From Hydractinia symbiolongicarpus (taxonomy: Eukaryota; Cnidaria; Hydrozoa; Anthoathecata; Hydractiniidae), in the NCBI RefSeq assembly GCF_029227915.1, contig NC_079886.1, forward strand, positions 8,990,001 to 9,054,000: a stretch of DNA of 64,000 bases. Reading direction: 5' to 3'. Each line of letters begins with the position of its first letter. Position 1 is the stretch's first letter. The notes below the pieces were generated by a model, which worked only from the letters and a program-made list of their open reading frames with translations, was not told the origin of the DNA and searched no databases. The position numbers and the translations under genes are program-made. Of this stretch, positions 1 through 9,494 are shown piece by piece.

Positions 1-45
1 TGGCTATCCATAGTATCCATAAGCTGCATAAGTTTTCTGCTACAG

Positions 46-333
46 TTAACAGTTGGATCGAAGGTACTTTTTGGCCCTGACATTAGCGCACGCTTTTTTC
101 ACTCGTCTACTAAAGTTGTTACGATTTAAATTCATGTCTTTTACTTTTATGGCATTTGCTTTGACATGATTTGAAAGCCATTCATTAGCCTTGCTAGTAT
201 GGGCAGGATCTTTCAATCCCAATCTTACTGTAGTCTTACTTCGATACACTGCAGCTGCTACAAGATTACAAGTCTGGTCCATATATAGCATACACGTACA
301 ATGACAACTTCTTATTTTGACAGATTTTGTCAA
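46..333 (-). pseudogene. Fragment of a SWIM-type zinc-finger transposon protein
   Basis: A 95-codon open stretch. Near its N-terminus is a Cys-x-Cys pair, then about ten residues and Cys-Asn-Leu followed by VAAAVYR. This resembles a SWIM finger (CxC...CxH followed by a helix) whose final His is lost. The following TVRLGLKDPAHTSKANEW stretch recalls the Cys/Trp-containing segment after the SWIM finger in the YqaJ protein of the transposon at 18944-23489, with the second Cys missing. I see no start context, no nuclease domain and no continuation upstream, so I read it as a decayed transposon scrap. It may continue off the left edge of the window. The assignment rests on motif resemblance only. 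Confidence 0.4.
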
Positions 334-1321
334 TAACTAGCCACAGTGCATGTGAAAAATCATTTAAGTTTTTTTAATATTTACATTGCTTTTTAATTAT
401 ACAATACGGGCTGCCAGCTATTTCATGGAAAAAAGGGCTGCCCTAACCAACAGATTAATGGCAAAGGTTTGGTGGTCTTTTTTTATCTCTTTGTTTTCTA
501 AAAACGTTTTATTTTGTAATATTTGTTTTTATATGCGTTAATCTGTTAAGATAAATGTCCATTACATTTCTTAGCCGTGTATACCCCTTAAACAAACCAA
601 TTCAGGAATTTAGTTTCAAAAATACACCGTGAGGGGCAGCTTCCAAGCAGATAACTAGCAGTGTTTATTCTACTATTTTAGCTACAGTTTTTAATCAGTT
701 TAGTAATAAACAACTAGCTAACATTATTGTATTTTATGTGTTATGTTCACCAATCTAAATTACTACTAAGATGCAGCTTTGATAATTTCTGAAAACCTTA
801 TGTTATATAGTTAGGTAGCTGAGTAAAACTAGGGTGAAATTCAAAGTTTGTTTACATTGACAGGTATACTTCGCAAAGTGTAAAAACAGCTTTCTTAGCC
901 TATGATACTTTTCGCTTTATATTTTACTTGCAATTAATCAATTTGAGCTTTCAAGGCAACTTATTCCACAACTTATTTCACAAATACCAGTCTAGCTAAA
1001 AACTGATTGCTTTTAGCTAGACTGGTAACGACAGCTTGAAGTATATGCATGTATTCAAACCTAGTTTTAACAGAAGTTGTTACAATTCCATATTAGAACT
1101 TTAGTAACAGATGATGACAAACAAGTCTGTGTTATTATTCAAACCTATGAGACAACGGATCACGTTGACTTTCCCACGAGCTAACAACTAGACTCTAGTC
1201 GTTAACCGATGGGGGATTTATTAACATAATCTGTATAAATTTTGTAGCCGATTAGAGCGGCTTCCAGGATATATACGGTGAGCCAAAATGTGATCACCGG
1301 AATATTTCGCCCTGCGGCCAA
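334..1321. other. AT-rich intergenic DNA with one perfect hairpin
   Basis: No credible gene on either strand. The only structure I see is the inverted repeat at 985-1027, annotated separately. Around 1170-1210 is a piece (cacgagctaacaactagactctag) that resembles segments near 5545, 11535, 11665 and 31165, so it probably belongs to an old dispersed repeat family. Confidence 0.5.
985..1027. repeat. Perfect hairpin, 17-bp arms and 9-nt loop
   Basis: TACCAGTCTAGCTAAAA is followed, after nine bases, by its exact reverse complement. It has no poly-T tail or flanking gene that would make it a terminator. It is probably the remains of a tiny palindromic element. Confidence 0.7.
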
Positions 1322-1453
1322 CTAAGCCAATCGGTGCACTGCGTCATATATGTTATCCAATTTAAGGATCTGAAAACGTTCTCGAGCGTTGTTATTTGCT
1401 GTCCGGAAAGTGCGGTTGCAGCCCCTTTTTGATAAATGCGACGGCGAGGCCAT
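1322..1453 (-). CDS. Short ORF with a bHLH-like basic/helix-1 segment (uncertain)
   Basis: A 43-codon ORF starts at an ATG in the context AAAATGGCC, inside a patch clearly richer in G+C and CpG than its surroundings. Residues about 20-42 read ANNNARERFQILKLDNIYD then AVHRL. This lines up with the basic region and first helix of E-protein/Twist-type bHLH factors: the NNARER core is present, followed by helix-like spacing of hydrophobic residues. The arginine expected two residues after RER is Gln. A TAG stop follows at once, and I found no second helix downstream on this strand. It could be a first coding exon with an unrecognised donor, a pseudogene fragment, or chance. Confidence 0.25.
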   Translation of the reverse strand: MASPSHLSKRGCNRTFRTANNNARERFQILKLDNIYDAVHRLA

Positions 1454-2000
1454 TTTAAAAAAGTGAAGTTAGTTGCTGGAGTTCTTACTTTCTTCTCGAA
1501 CTTTACTGTAAATACTATTTATTTTAAGGATATTTGGTAGTACATAAAAGTGATCCGAGCTTTTATAATTTGTATAAGCTATATAACGAGAATAAAGTGT
1601 TCCATTCCTTTCATGCAATCAGTTCCAACTTTCCATCCATGCATGTCAACCATTGTTGACCTATTTTTAAAGTGTTTTTTTTCATACTTCTTCTTAGTCT
1701 AACTGTGACTGGTATATTTTTACCCGTAGAAAAATAGATTAATTTTTAAAAATAGATTTATTTGTCACGGTTGATTTAGAAGATAAGGGATTATTGGAAG
1801 ATGGATTATTAAAAGGGAGGTAATAAATTGACAACTTGTAAGCCTAGCAAATGCTTGCGCAGTAAAAGCATAAGAGCTCTCTAAAAAATATTGTATCAAC
1901 TACGTCAACAATTTCTGCGGAAGGTGAAATGACTGTACCTGCAGAAGCCAATGTATAAGGTTTTTTCATCAAATATGATCACTTAAGAGGTAGAAAAAAT
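1454..2000. other. Intergenic DNA, nothing recognised
   Basis: The first bases are the GC-richer patch upstream of the bHLH-like ORF; the rest is AT-rich. I see no ORF, RNA gene or repeat I can support. Confidence 0.4.
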
Positions 2001-2110
2001 TAACCTCATTCCCAACGCATTTTGCCTTGTTGATGAATTTGATAGCAGCGAAATTGTTGACCACTCCGTAATAACGGCTCAGGTTCACAAGACCCTGGGG
2101 ACGAGGTTGA
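2001..2110. mobile_element. Palindromic miniature element (AACCTCGTCCCCAGG family), copy 1
   Basis: Begins TAACCTCATTCCCA and ends CCCTGGGGACGAGGTTGA, the reverse complement apart from mismatches. The interior (TTTTGCCTTGTTGATGAA, then CTCCGTAATAACGGCT) is shared with the copy at 18388-18482, so these two form a subfamily. It is non-coding and about 110 bp long. Confidence 0.65.
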
Positions 2111-2601
2111 GAAAAAATTCCATTCGCCGTAAAGGCAGTATTTGGTTAAGTGTTGATGGTTTGCATGAACAGGGCCAATCCGGTTGATGTTTTCACCTGA
2201 TAGCCGCTCGCTCGAATACAATGTAGAACAACTTTGCCAAGTGGATCCATACAGAACGCTACCAGAATTGTAACTCTTGACAATAACCGCGCAAACTCGA
2301 CCGACTGGAATTTTATGTCAGAAAAAAATACTTCAGTCGGATCATTATTAGCCTCATCGTCATTTTCTAAATTTGATCTAGGAGGAAAGTATGGAGCTTC
2401 ACACAGAGAATACAAAGTAATATATATACGCAACATAAGCAAATGTTTATTACAAAGTTACAGGTTACTACTAACACGTGACACACAGTAGAAAACGCAG
2501 AAATGCGAACCACAGTACTGAACATAGAATATAACAGAGTATGGAGAAAGAGCAGGAGACACAACTTTTAAATATATGACGCATGAATGACATACATAAT
2601 G

Positions 2602-2788
2602 CGTGATATATATAATGTGTGAAGTATATACCGATGCGTAAATGATATATACCGATGTATATACGATATATAGTATTTAGTATATACAGAATATATTATT
2701 ATGATATATAGTGTATATAGTATTTAATATATATGATATATAGTATATATGATATAGTATATAGTATACAGTATATAGTATATATACA
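2602..2788. repeat. TA-rich simple sequence (ATATAGTAT-type)
   Basis: Imperfect short-period sequence built from GATATATAGTATATA-like units. Short ORFs reading through it are low-complexity and not credible. Confidence 0.8.
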
Positions 2789-3155
2789 GGCTCAAGCTAT
2801 AACAGCTCATTGTAATATATATTCACACAGTGATTGCTTTCGAAATATGGTCAACAAAATAATGATATATGGATATGTAGATTTGTCAAACCATCCATGC
2901 GAATCTGGTCTGTGTTTTACAGGCATTCCTTCCAGAGTTAGTTCCTCCAGAACACGCACAAAACAGGAATTAAGTAAAACCCAAGAATTGGTATAAAAAT
3001 TTGTTTGGTGCAGCACCAACGCCATAAAATTGACAAATTATATGCAATCAGAATTATTTTACGTGTTGACAGATACACCCACTCCAGAGAGTTATTAAAA
3101 AAGCTCAATGTACTAAATGCATACCAACTAAACATTTATCAAACTCTTATTTTTA

Positions 3156-3333
3156 TATAGGTGAATATTTATCATAGCACATCTGTATTTCATTCTCAAC
3201 AGAGAATGGTTCACCCCGATCAGACCTCTGATCATGACGGGCGAGTATAATGCGTGTAAGTCATATTGAAGAAGAACTACTTTGTTCATCACTAACATAC
3301 ACAACAAACCCACTACACTACGTGCGGCAATAT
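3156..3333 (-). mobile_element. tRNA-derived SINE, copy with internally deleted head
   Basis: Read on the minus strand, it starts with GCCGCACGTAGTGTAGTGGG, which contains a pol III A-box-like TAGTGTAGTGG. The B-box part of the head seen in the copies at 13.7-14.0 kb is missing. The body (ATGTTAGTGATGAACAAAGT ... ATCAGAGGTCTGATCGGGGT ... CTATGATAAATATTCACC) follows and matches those copies closely. Confidence 0.7.
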
Positions 3334-3510
3334 ACAAAGTATATTGAGATGAGTGTTGATTACTGATATTTATTTATTTTATATTTTTTATAATATTTCA
3401 TACTTATTTTTTGAGGTTATCTACTTCCTTTGAGAGTTCAAAAATGGTGTGTAACTGTACCGTATACGCCAGTTATCCCATAGCTCAGATAGGCTTGCGA
3501 ACGGTTAATA

Positions 3511-4175
3511 CAGTGGAATCCCTCTAAAGCGGCCACCATCTGTGGAAAGAAGAATTGTCCGCTTTAAAAGGATGTCCGTTTTATAGAAATTTTACAGGAT
3601 TTTGACCGAAAAGTGTTTTTAATGTAATTTTTGACAACAGATGTATATGCGAGACTTGTGTTTTGGACACTTACTATTCTTTAATAAACACACACTGGAC
3701 CAACCTTGATCCCAGGCCCTGTAGCGTTTTTTGATATAAGGATGAAACGCTTACCCTGGGATCGAGGTTGAGATTGGACTAAAAACATCTTTACAAAGTT
3801 TAAGTAAAATAATCTTTGATTTAAGACTGTTTTCAATTTGTCCTTATCTTTTTCGCGAAGGTAGACAATATTTCTTGTCTTTGATCGTCGAAGACATGAC
3901 ATGGCTTCATCTTGTCCGGCATCATGATTATCTCTTTTAAACCAATGCTTTGCAAAAGACGCAACAAATATTTTTTTTGCAGTTTATTTTTCCAGTGTCC
4001 ACTATAAGAAGAGTGTTTTACAATAGAAATTTTCATTTGGTGAAAAAAAAACTGTCCGCCTTATTAATTGTCCGCTTTATGATTGTCTGCTTTATAGAGA
4101 TTATTTCTATGAGAGTTTAACCTAAAATTAATCCGTTCCGCTTTAAAGGTTGTCCGCTTTAACAGGATTCCATTG
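3511..4175. mobile_element. Pogo/Tigger-like miniature transposon, TA target duplication
   Basis: The left end CAGTGGAATCCCTCTAAAGC and the right end GTCCGCTTTAACAGGATTCC+ATTG are imperfect inverted repeats, and a TA dinucleotide sits directly outside each end (3509-3510 and 4176-4177). A CAGTGGAA-type terminus with TA target sites is typical of pogo/Tigger elements of the Tc1/mariner superfamily. The 665-bp interior has no transposase ORF; it repeats GTCCGCTTTA-like motifs and carries a nested palindromic element (3697-3778). It is therefore a non-autonomous derivative. Confidence 0.65.
3697..3778. mobile_element. Palindromic miniature element nested in the pogo-like element
   Basis: CCAACCTTGATCCCAGG at the left mirrors CCTGGGATCGAGGTTG at the right, with one mismatch in the arms. 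The inner arms (GTAGCGTTTTTTGATA / GATGAAACGCTTAC) also pair loosely. It belongs to the AACCTCGTCCCCAGG family scattered over the window. Lying inside another mobile element, it inserted after that one. Confidence 0.65.
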
Positions 4176-5985
4176 TACAAGAAAGCGTTTTATTGTTGAA
4201 TATCTCACGGAATTTCAAGGCCGTTATGTGTTGGAATTTTCTACGTACCTATCATCCAATCATGCTAGAACTTCAGCAGCGAAATTATGCTATTTCAGAA
4301 TGTTAGGAATCGTGCACACGCTAATGAAACAGCCAAGCTAACGGGCGCTTATTAAGTTCTGGAGGTTGGACTTGAGGTTAAAGTTTTATTTCAGTAAGTA
4401 GTTTGAATCGAAAGTTGTTTCTCAAATATTTATTTTAAGGTTGTTTTCTTTATAATTATTATTATTGTTCATTATTCATTATTATTATTGTTTTCAGTTT
4501 AGAATCCAGACCAAAAATAATGCGCATTTGTTTTTTCAAACTCGATGATATAATTGAATTGAATTTTCACAGATCGTGCTTTCATTTATCAAATACACTT
4601 TTAACTTTCGCTTAGCCACAAAACATTTCTTCCAATAACGACTTACGTTTTTAAAATTTCTACATCTGAGCAGCTGTAAAAACACTTTAAAAAGAGGCCT
4701 GGAAATGTCTTCTAAGCAGACTGGTTTGGCGAGGCAGCAGCGCTCTTTGGTTTGCTTATTACAAACATAGTTGGGAATTTTAAATAGGCTAATTATATTA
4801 AACAAGAGTCGCCGATAAGGCCCATGGAAAAATCCACTTAGGCAGAGGAACAATGAAAAAGAGAACCATCCCTTGAATTTTGATGACATCTGCAAGTACC
4901 CGTCAATACACAAAAAAACTTTTTTCGGAAATTTACTTATCCGTTGCCTGTATTGTGTAGAGTTCGAAACTCTGATCAAAATAATGTATAGAACATGTGC
5001 TTTTGATGAACGGTTAAGGAAATATAAAGGTTTAAAAACTTTGCTGACGTCAGCAAGGACCTGGTAAAATACGAAAATATTTTATTTTTTTTAAATTTTG
5101 TTACCCGTTAGCATTCCATAGATCTTGAAACGCTGATCAAGAAAATGTATAGGATCATGTATCCTTGACAAACGGTTGCAGAGATATTGAGGTTTAAAGT
5201 TTTTTTGATGACCCAACCCGTTCATTCTGAAACGGATTCGGGGACCCAGGTTAGGGAAACTTACCCAAATTGGTCCCAGGTGGTGACTAGTTACCCACGC
5301 GGTGAAAAATCATATGACATCACCACCTCGTTTCCAAGTTATTTGCCCTTAAAATTTTAAATGCATTGTAACTGCTTCATTAATTTAAAGTAAGATATTG
5401 ACGTTAAATTAGTGATATTGACGTCGCGCCGTAACGTCAGAAAATTTAACATTTGAGACAACAGTTTTTCGGCTACATCAAAGGAAAATGAACACATCCA
5501 CTTTGCCTGTTACAGACAGACAGACAGACAGTCTCTGTATTATTATAGAGACTAGTCGGTAAAGCCCGCGGAATAAACACAGACACACTCCGTATTATTA
5601 TAAGAGATAAAAGAATGCTCTGCTAAGTCAAAAAGCACTAAGAGGTCCCCTCTAAAATACCCTGCAAAGAGCCCTGGAAGAACTACACCCAAGATACTTA
5701 AGAAAAGCACCTGTGTAAACCACACCTGGGACTTTTAAAATAAGACCAGTAAAAACCAGACTGTCTTCCTTGATTTTGAACCTACCCTCTCTCTATTCAA
5801 ACCTCTAAGTGAAATTTGAAGGACAACTTTAAATACGATAACTTTGTACAGACTACCCGGGAGACCATGCGTCAAAATTTCGAGTTAACTCACCAGTAAT
5901 AAAGCGTTAAACGCCAGACTGAGCGCTTAAGTGAAGGTGAAGCAGGGGAACAGCAAATACAGTGAAGTGCCCGCAGCGATATAGC
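4176..5985. other. Intergenic DNA without a supported gene
   Basis: The longest ORF (4536-4979, minus) has no family motif, is rich in Phe/Lys/Ser as AT-rich non-coding DNA often is, and overlaps repeated sequence: the phrase GAAACTCTGATCAAAATAATGTATAG near 4966 recurs in altered form near 5128. A short CAGA run lies at about 5515-5532. Nothing else is recognised. Confidence 0.45.
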
Positions 5986-5989
5986 AACA

Positions 5990-7340
5990 TATTTTTCAAG
6001 GAATAGCTTTTCGAAAACTTTAGCTAAAGAAAAACACAGAATACAACCTGTAGGAAAAACAGTCAACCGGAATTTTGTTATTTTGCAGAATAAGTTCCCG
6101 GAAAAAAATTAATCGCAACTTCTGTTTAAATAAAAACACATGGAAACAACCCGTCGTTAACATCAGGGTAAGCGCTTAGTACAGCTAAGTCGTGTTGCAC
6201 ATCCGTATAGGTGCAATACCCTTTTTAAATAAATGGTTTATCGCCGAAACGGTTTAAATAAAAACACAGGAAAAAGCCCGTTGTTATCCTGTCTACATAA
6301 CCAAAAATTACTCCAGCATAGCAATAATAAAATGTGTAGCTACCTAACTGCATTTAGCATAAGAATTATTGATTAAGAAGATTGTTGCAGCCAAACTACA
6401 TTTGGCTACTTTCACATTAAACCAGAGGTAGCTAAAAAGAGCACGCTGGTCGCAACACCCCAACATAAAGATAAAAATAATATACAAAATTGAATAAAAA
6501 CTTAAGAAGAATAGGAATAAATAGAACTGGCTATAGCTAGCTAGCTGGCTTTAATAGGATGCTACCTCGAAATCTACTTTTGCAGCTAAAATCTTGAAAT
6601 TTGTTTGTTTAAGATGATATATTCATTTTAACATGTGAAGAGATACAAGGTATTTAGAAGAGAAAAAGGTCAAAAGGAAACCTACAAACCTCACACTTTG
6701 AGCTCTGACGTGATTCTGAAATTAAGATGCTCGCAGCCAAAACAATGTCCGTAAAAATTGGGTTCAGCGGAGATTTTCCGATATAAAGCTGCGGCGCAAC
6801 TCTTTTGAACAAACAGAATATGCATAAAAAGACTCCACCCGGCGTCGAAACGCTTTGTTAAGCCACAGGTAACTGTGCGACTTGCCGTTGAATTCTCTGT
6901 CAAGGGCTTGATGGAAGCCGCAAACTGTGTCACACAATCTGGTGGAGCGCAAATCGAGTTAGACGCACACAACATTATAGTGTTTCGGGTATAAAATATT
7001 TTTCGAAAATTCACTTAACTGCTACTTTAATTGAAATAAAAACACAGTTTACAACTTGTTGTTACCCTGTCATAGCAAACACAATCATGCAACAACATTG
7101 CTTCATTATGCAGGAAAGGTTCCTGTTAAAGTTTGAAAATCAATCGTGACACTGGGCTAAACACCCAATTAACATGTCGCACATATGTATAGGCGTAATA
7201 TCTCTTGCAGAAAAACTTTATCGCAACTTCAGCCTAAATAAATAAAAACCCGGAAAACAGCCGTTGTTAACAGCAGGCTGCGTCCAACCGAAAAAAGGAG
7301 GTCCGTAAAAATCGGGCCCCGCGCTATTTTTCGAAAAAGC
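5990..7340. repeat. Field of degenerate direct repeats
   Basis: The phrase TTTAAATAAAAACACAGGAAA+AGCCCGTTGTTA recurs with variation near 6124, 6253, 7030 and 7228. GTCCGTAAAAATTGGG followed by a GCTGCGGCGCAACTCTTTTGAAC-like segment occurs near 6748 and again near 7301. These look like several diverged copies of one unit, perhaps an old tandem array or repeated insertions of one element. No ORF with a recognisable product is present. Confidence 0.55.
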
Positions 7341-8315
7341 TGCGCGCAACCATTTTGAACTGACAGAATACGGGTATTATTAAAGAGATTTTGTTTGCTT
7401 TATCAACCTTATCTGCCATTCACTGAAAGCTCTTCGTGTTGTTAATTAAAATAAATCACTACGCAAATTTCTTATATTTTATCGCTTGTGTACAAATGAA
7501 ATTAGTTATTCATATTCGAAAGAAAAAGATGTATGTATATATTCGTCATGAAATTATTACAACTTGTAAACTTCGAAACATTCCCCAAATCCAGTCCAAT
7601 ATACCACAAAAGTTAAAACACATCCGTGTGTTTTAAGTTTTAAATTTAATTGACTCTGAGTGGGTGTTGTATTTAACAATTTTGCTAAGGTAAACAGCGT
7701 TTTATATCTTTAGCTATTCGGTTTAGTGTTTTGAATATTTTTAATATATTTTAATATTTAGTTATTATAATTATTCTTGATATTTGTAATTCCATGTTCC
7801 GAGCTAGTTGATGATGTCATAATTTTAGATAACTAAACAATAACCTATATTTTGAATACCCATCTAGGTATTTCAAAAAAAAAATTCTAGGCATCTTTCG
7901 AAGTTGTTTTGTGTGAGCTTAACTTGTTTTTTCGCAGGGGCGTAAACTGTAATCCTGTCAGCCATCTTTCTGGTGTCCGTTAGCATGTGTCGAAGGAAGA
8001 CTGATAACTAAGTTGTATCAGCGGGAGCCGATTTTTACAAATAGTTTCTTGCGTAATATTAGTATGTTTCGTTTCAGCAGCTGTTAATTAAATAAAAGAA
8101 AAGAAACAAAAACTTAGAATAGACTAAATAAATTTTTCGTAATTCTTTTACGTAAAGCACTAATTACGTTTAAGAAAGATATTTACGGAGAACGGAATAA
8201 TTGAAAGGAACAAACTTTGACACGATTTGACCGAAGCTAAGAATACAAGAAAAAAAATTTCAAATCTTTATGGACAGGACATACACATTATACGTATGTT
8301 TTATGAAATAAAAAA
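7341..8315. other. 5' flank of the GPCR gene
   Basis: AT-rich, with no other gene. The stretch TTGTTTTTTCGCAGGGGC near 7926 could be a splice acceptor for a non-coding first exon of the GPCR, but I cannot place a matching donor. Confidence 0.35.
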
Positions 8316-9494
8316 ATGGTTTTGTTTAATACATCTCAAAATGAGACAAATGCGAGTACATTTCGTATGTTTTACGCAACGTTGCATCCAGCTCATCCGT
8401 ATCGAGATTTATCGACATCTTACGAGCACGCATTCATATCGCTATGTGTACTTATTGCAGTTATCGCTTTGATTGGTAACAGTACATTGTTTTACGTGAT
8501 AGTCAGCAAGAAGAATTTACGGACACCGACGAATTTATTTTTATTAAGTTTAGTTGTGGCTGATACACTTACGGCAGTCTTGTTAATACCCATTTATGTC
8601 GAGCGTTTTATGAACCATGGGTTGACGCAAAGCAATCAGACAGTTTGTTTACTTCGAAAGTATTTGTTTATTTTGACTTCATCGGCTTCGTTAATAAGTT
8701 TGGCTGCCGTAAGTCTTGACCGTATGTTTGCTATATCGTACCCATTTTCGTATGCACGTAAAGTTAACTGCAAAAATACGTCAGTCGTTATACTTGTTAT
8801 GTGGATTTGGGTAATATCCTTTAATTCAGTAACGTTTCACAATTTTGACGATTGGGATAATTTTCTCATAACATGCTCTTCTGGAATGCCAAGAACTTTA
8901 TATACCTTAGTAACGCCAATAAACTTTTATTTGCCTGGAGTTATCATTATTGTTGCTTACATAAAAATATTTCATGTCGCACATGCGCACAATGTTCGCA
9001 TTAACACGCAGACACGACCAAGGTCGGACACTTCACAGACCATCTCTACAGCTAGTCCTGCAATAATTCACCGAACGAGAACCATATCAGAATTGACCAC
9101 TGAATCTTGCACGACTGCGTACACTCCTACTTCATCACCTTACACTTCTAGATCCAGATCGACTACGATTTTAAGTAATAAAATCCATGAAGGTAGAGAA
9201 AAATTAAGAAAAGTTACTCAAACATTATCACGTGATATAAAAACAGTGAAAACAGTGGGCATTCTGATTGGTTTATTTCTATTCTGTTGGTTACCAATCG
9301 CGTGCTACTATATGTATGTGAACATAACTGGTAAAGAATTGGAAACAACGCCACGGTACGGCTACATGTATGACATCTTCACATTGTTAAGTTTTCTTAA
9401 TTCGGCGATCAATCCGTATTTGTACACGTTCAGAAACAAAGAGCTTAAACGACAAATATATGCACTGATAAAGAAATTCTTTACCATCAGCTAG
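8316..9494 (+). CDS. Class A (rhodopsin-family) G-protein-coupled receptor, orphan
   Basis: A 392-residue single-exon receptor with all seven helices. Visible landmarks: Gly54-Asn55 in TM1; LxxxD ending at Asp83 in TM2; Cys111 at the top of TM3, able to pair with Cys187 in the second outer loop; Asp135-Arg136-Met137 in place of DRY; Trp163/165 in TM4; Pro207 in TM5; CysTrpLeuPro (324-327) in TM6; AsnProTyrLeuTyr (366-370) in TM7, then a basic helix 8. The N-terminus has three Asn-x-Ser/Thr sites (5, 9, 12) and no cleavable signal. The third inner loop (about 220-305) is long and Ser/Thr/Arg-rich. The start at 8316 is the first Met; Met18 is a possible alternative. It should signal through G proteins at the plasma membrane. 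The ligand cannot be told; amine- and peptide-type receptors share these features. Confidence 0.9.
   Translation: MVLFNTSQNETNASTFRMFYATLHPAHPYRDLSTSYEHAFISLCVLIAVIALIGNSTLFYVIVSKKNLRTPTNLFLLSLVVADTLTAVLLIPIYVERFMNHGLTQSNQTVCLLRKYLFILTSSASLISLAAVSLDRMFAISYPFSYARKVNCKNTSVVILVMWIWVISFNSVTFHNFDDWDNFLITCSSGMPRTLYTLVTPINFYLPGVIIIVAYIKIFHVAHAHNVRINTQTRPRSDTSQTISTASPAIIHRTRTISELTTESCTTAYTPTSSPYTSRSRSTTILSNKIHEGREKLRKVTQTLSRDIKTVKTVGILIGLFLFCWLPIACYYMYVNITGKELETTPRYGYMYDIFTLLSFLNSAINPYLYTFRNKELKRQIYALIKKFFTIS

Noticed and set aside
4536-4979. 147-codon minus-strand ORF
   Set aside because: No recognisable domain, composition typical of AT-rich random frames, and no transcript-like context; too weak to annotate as a gene.
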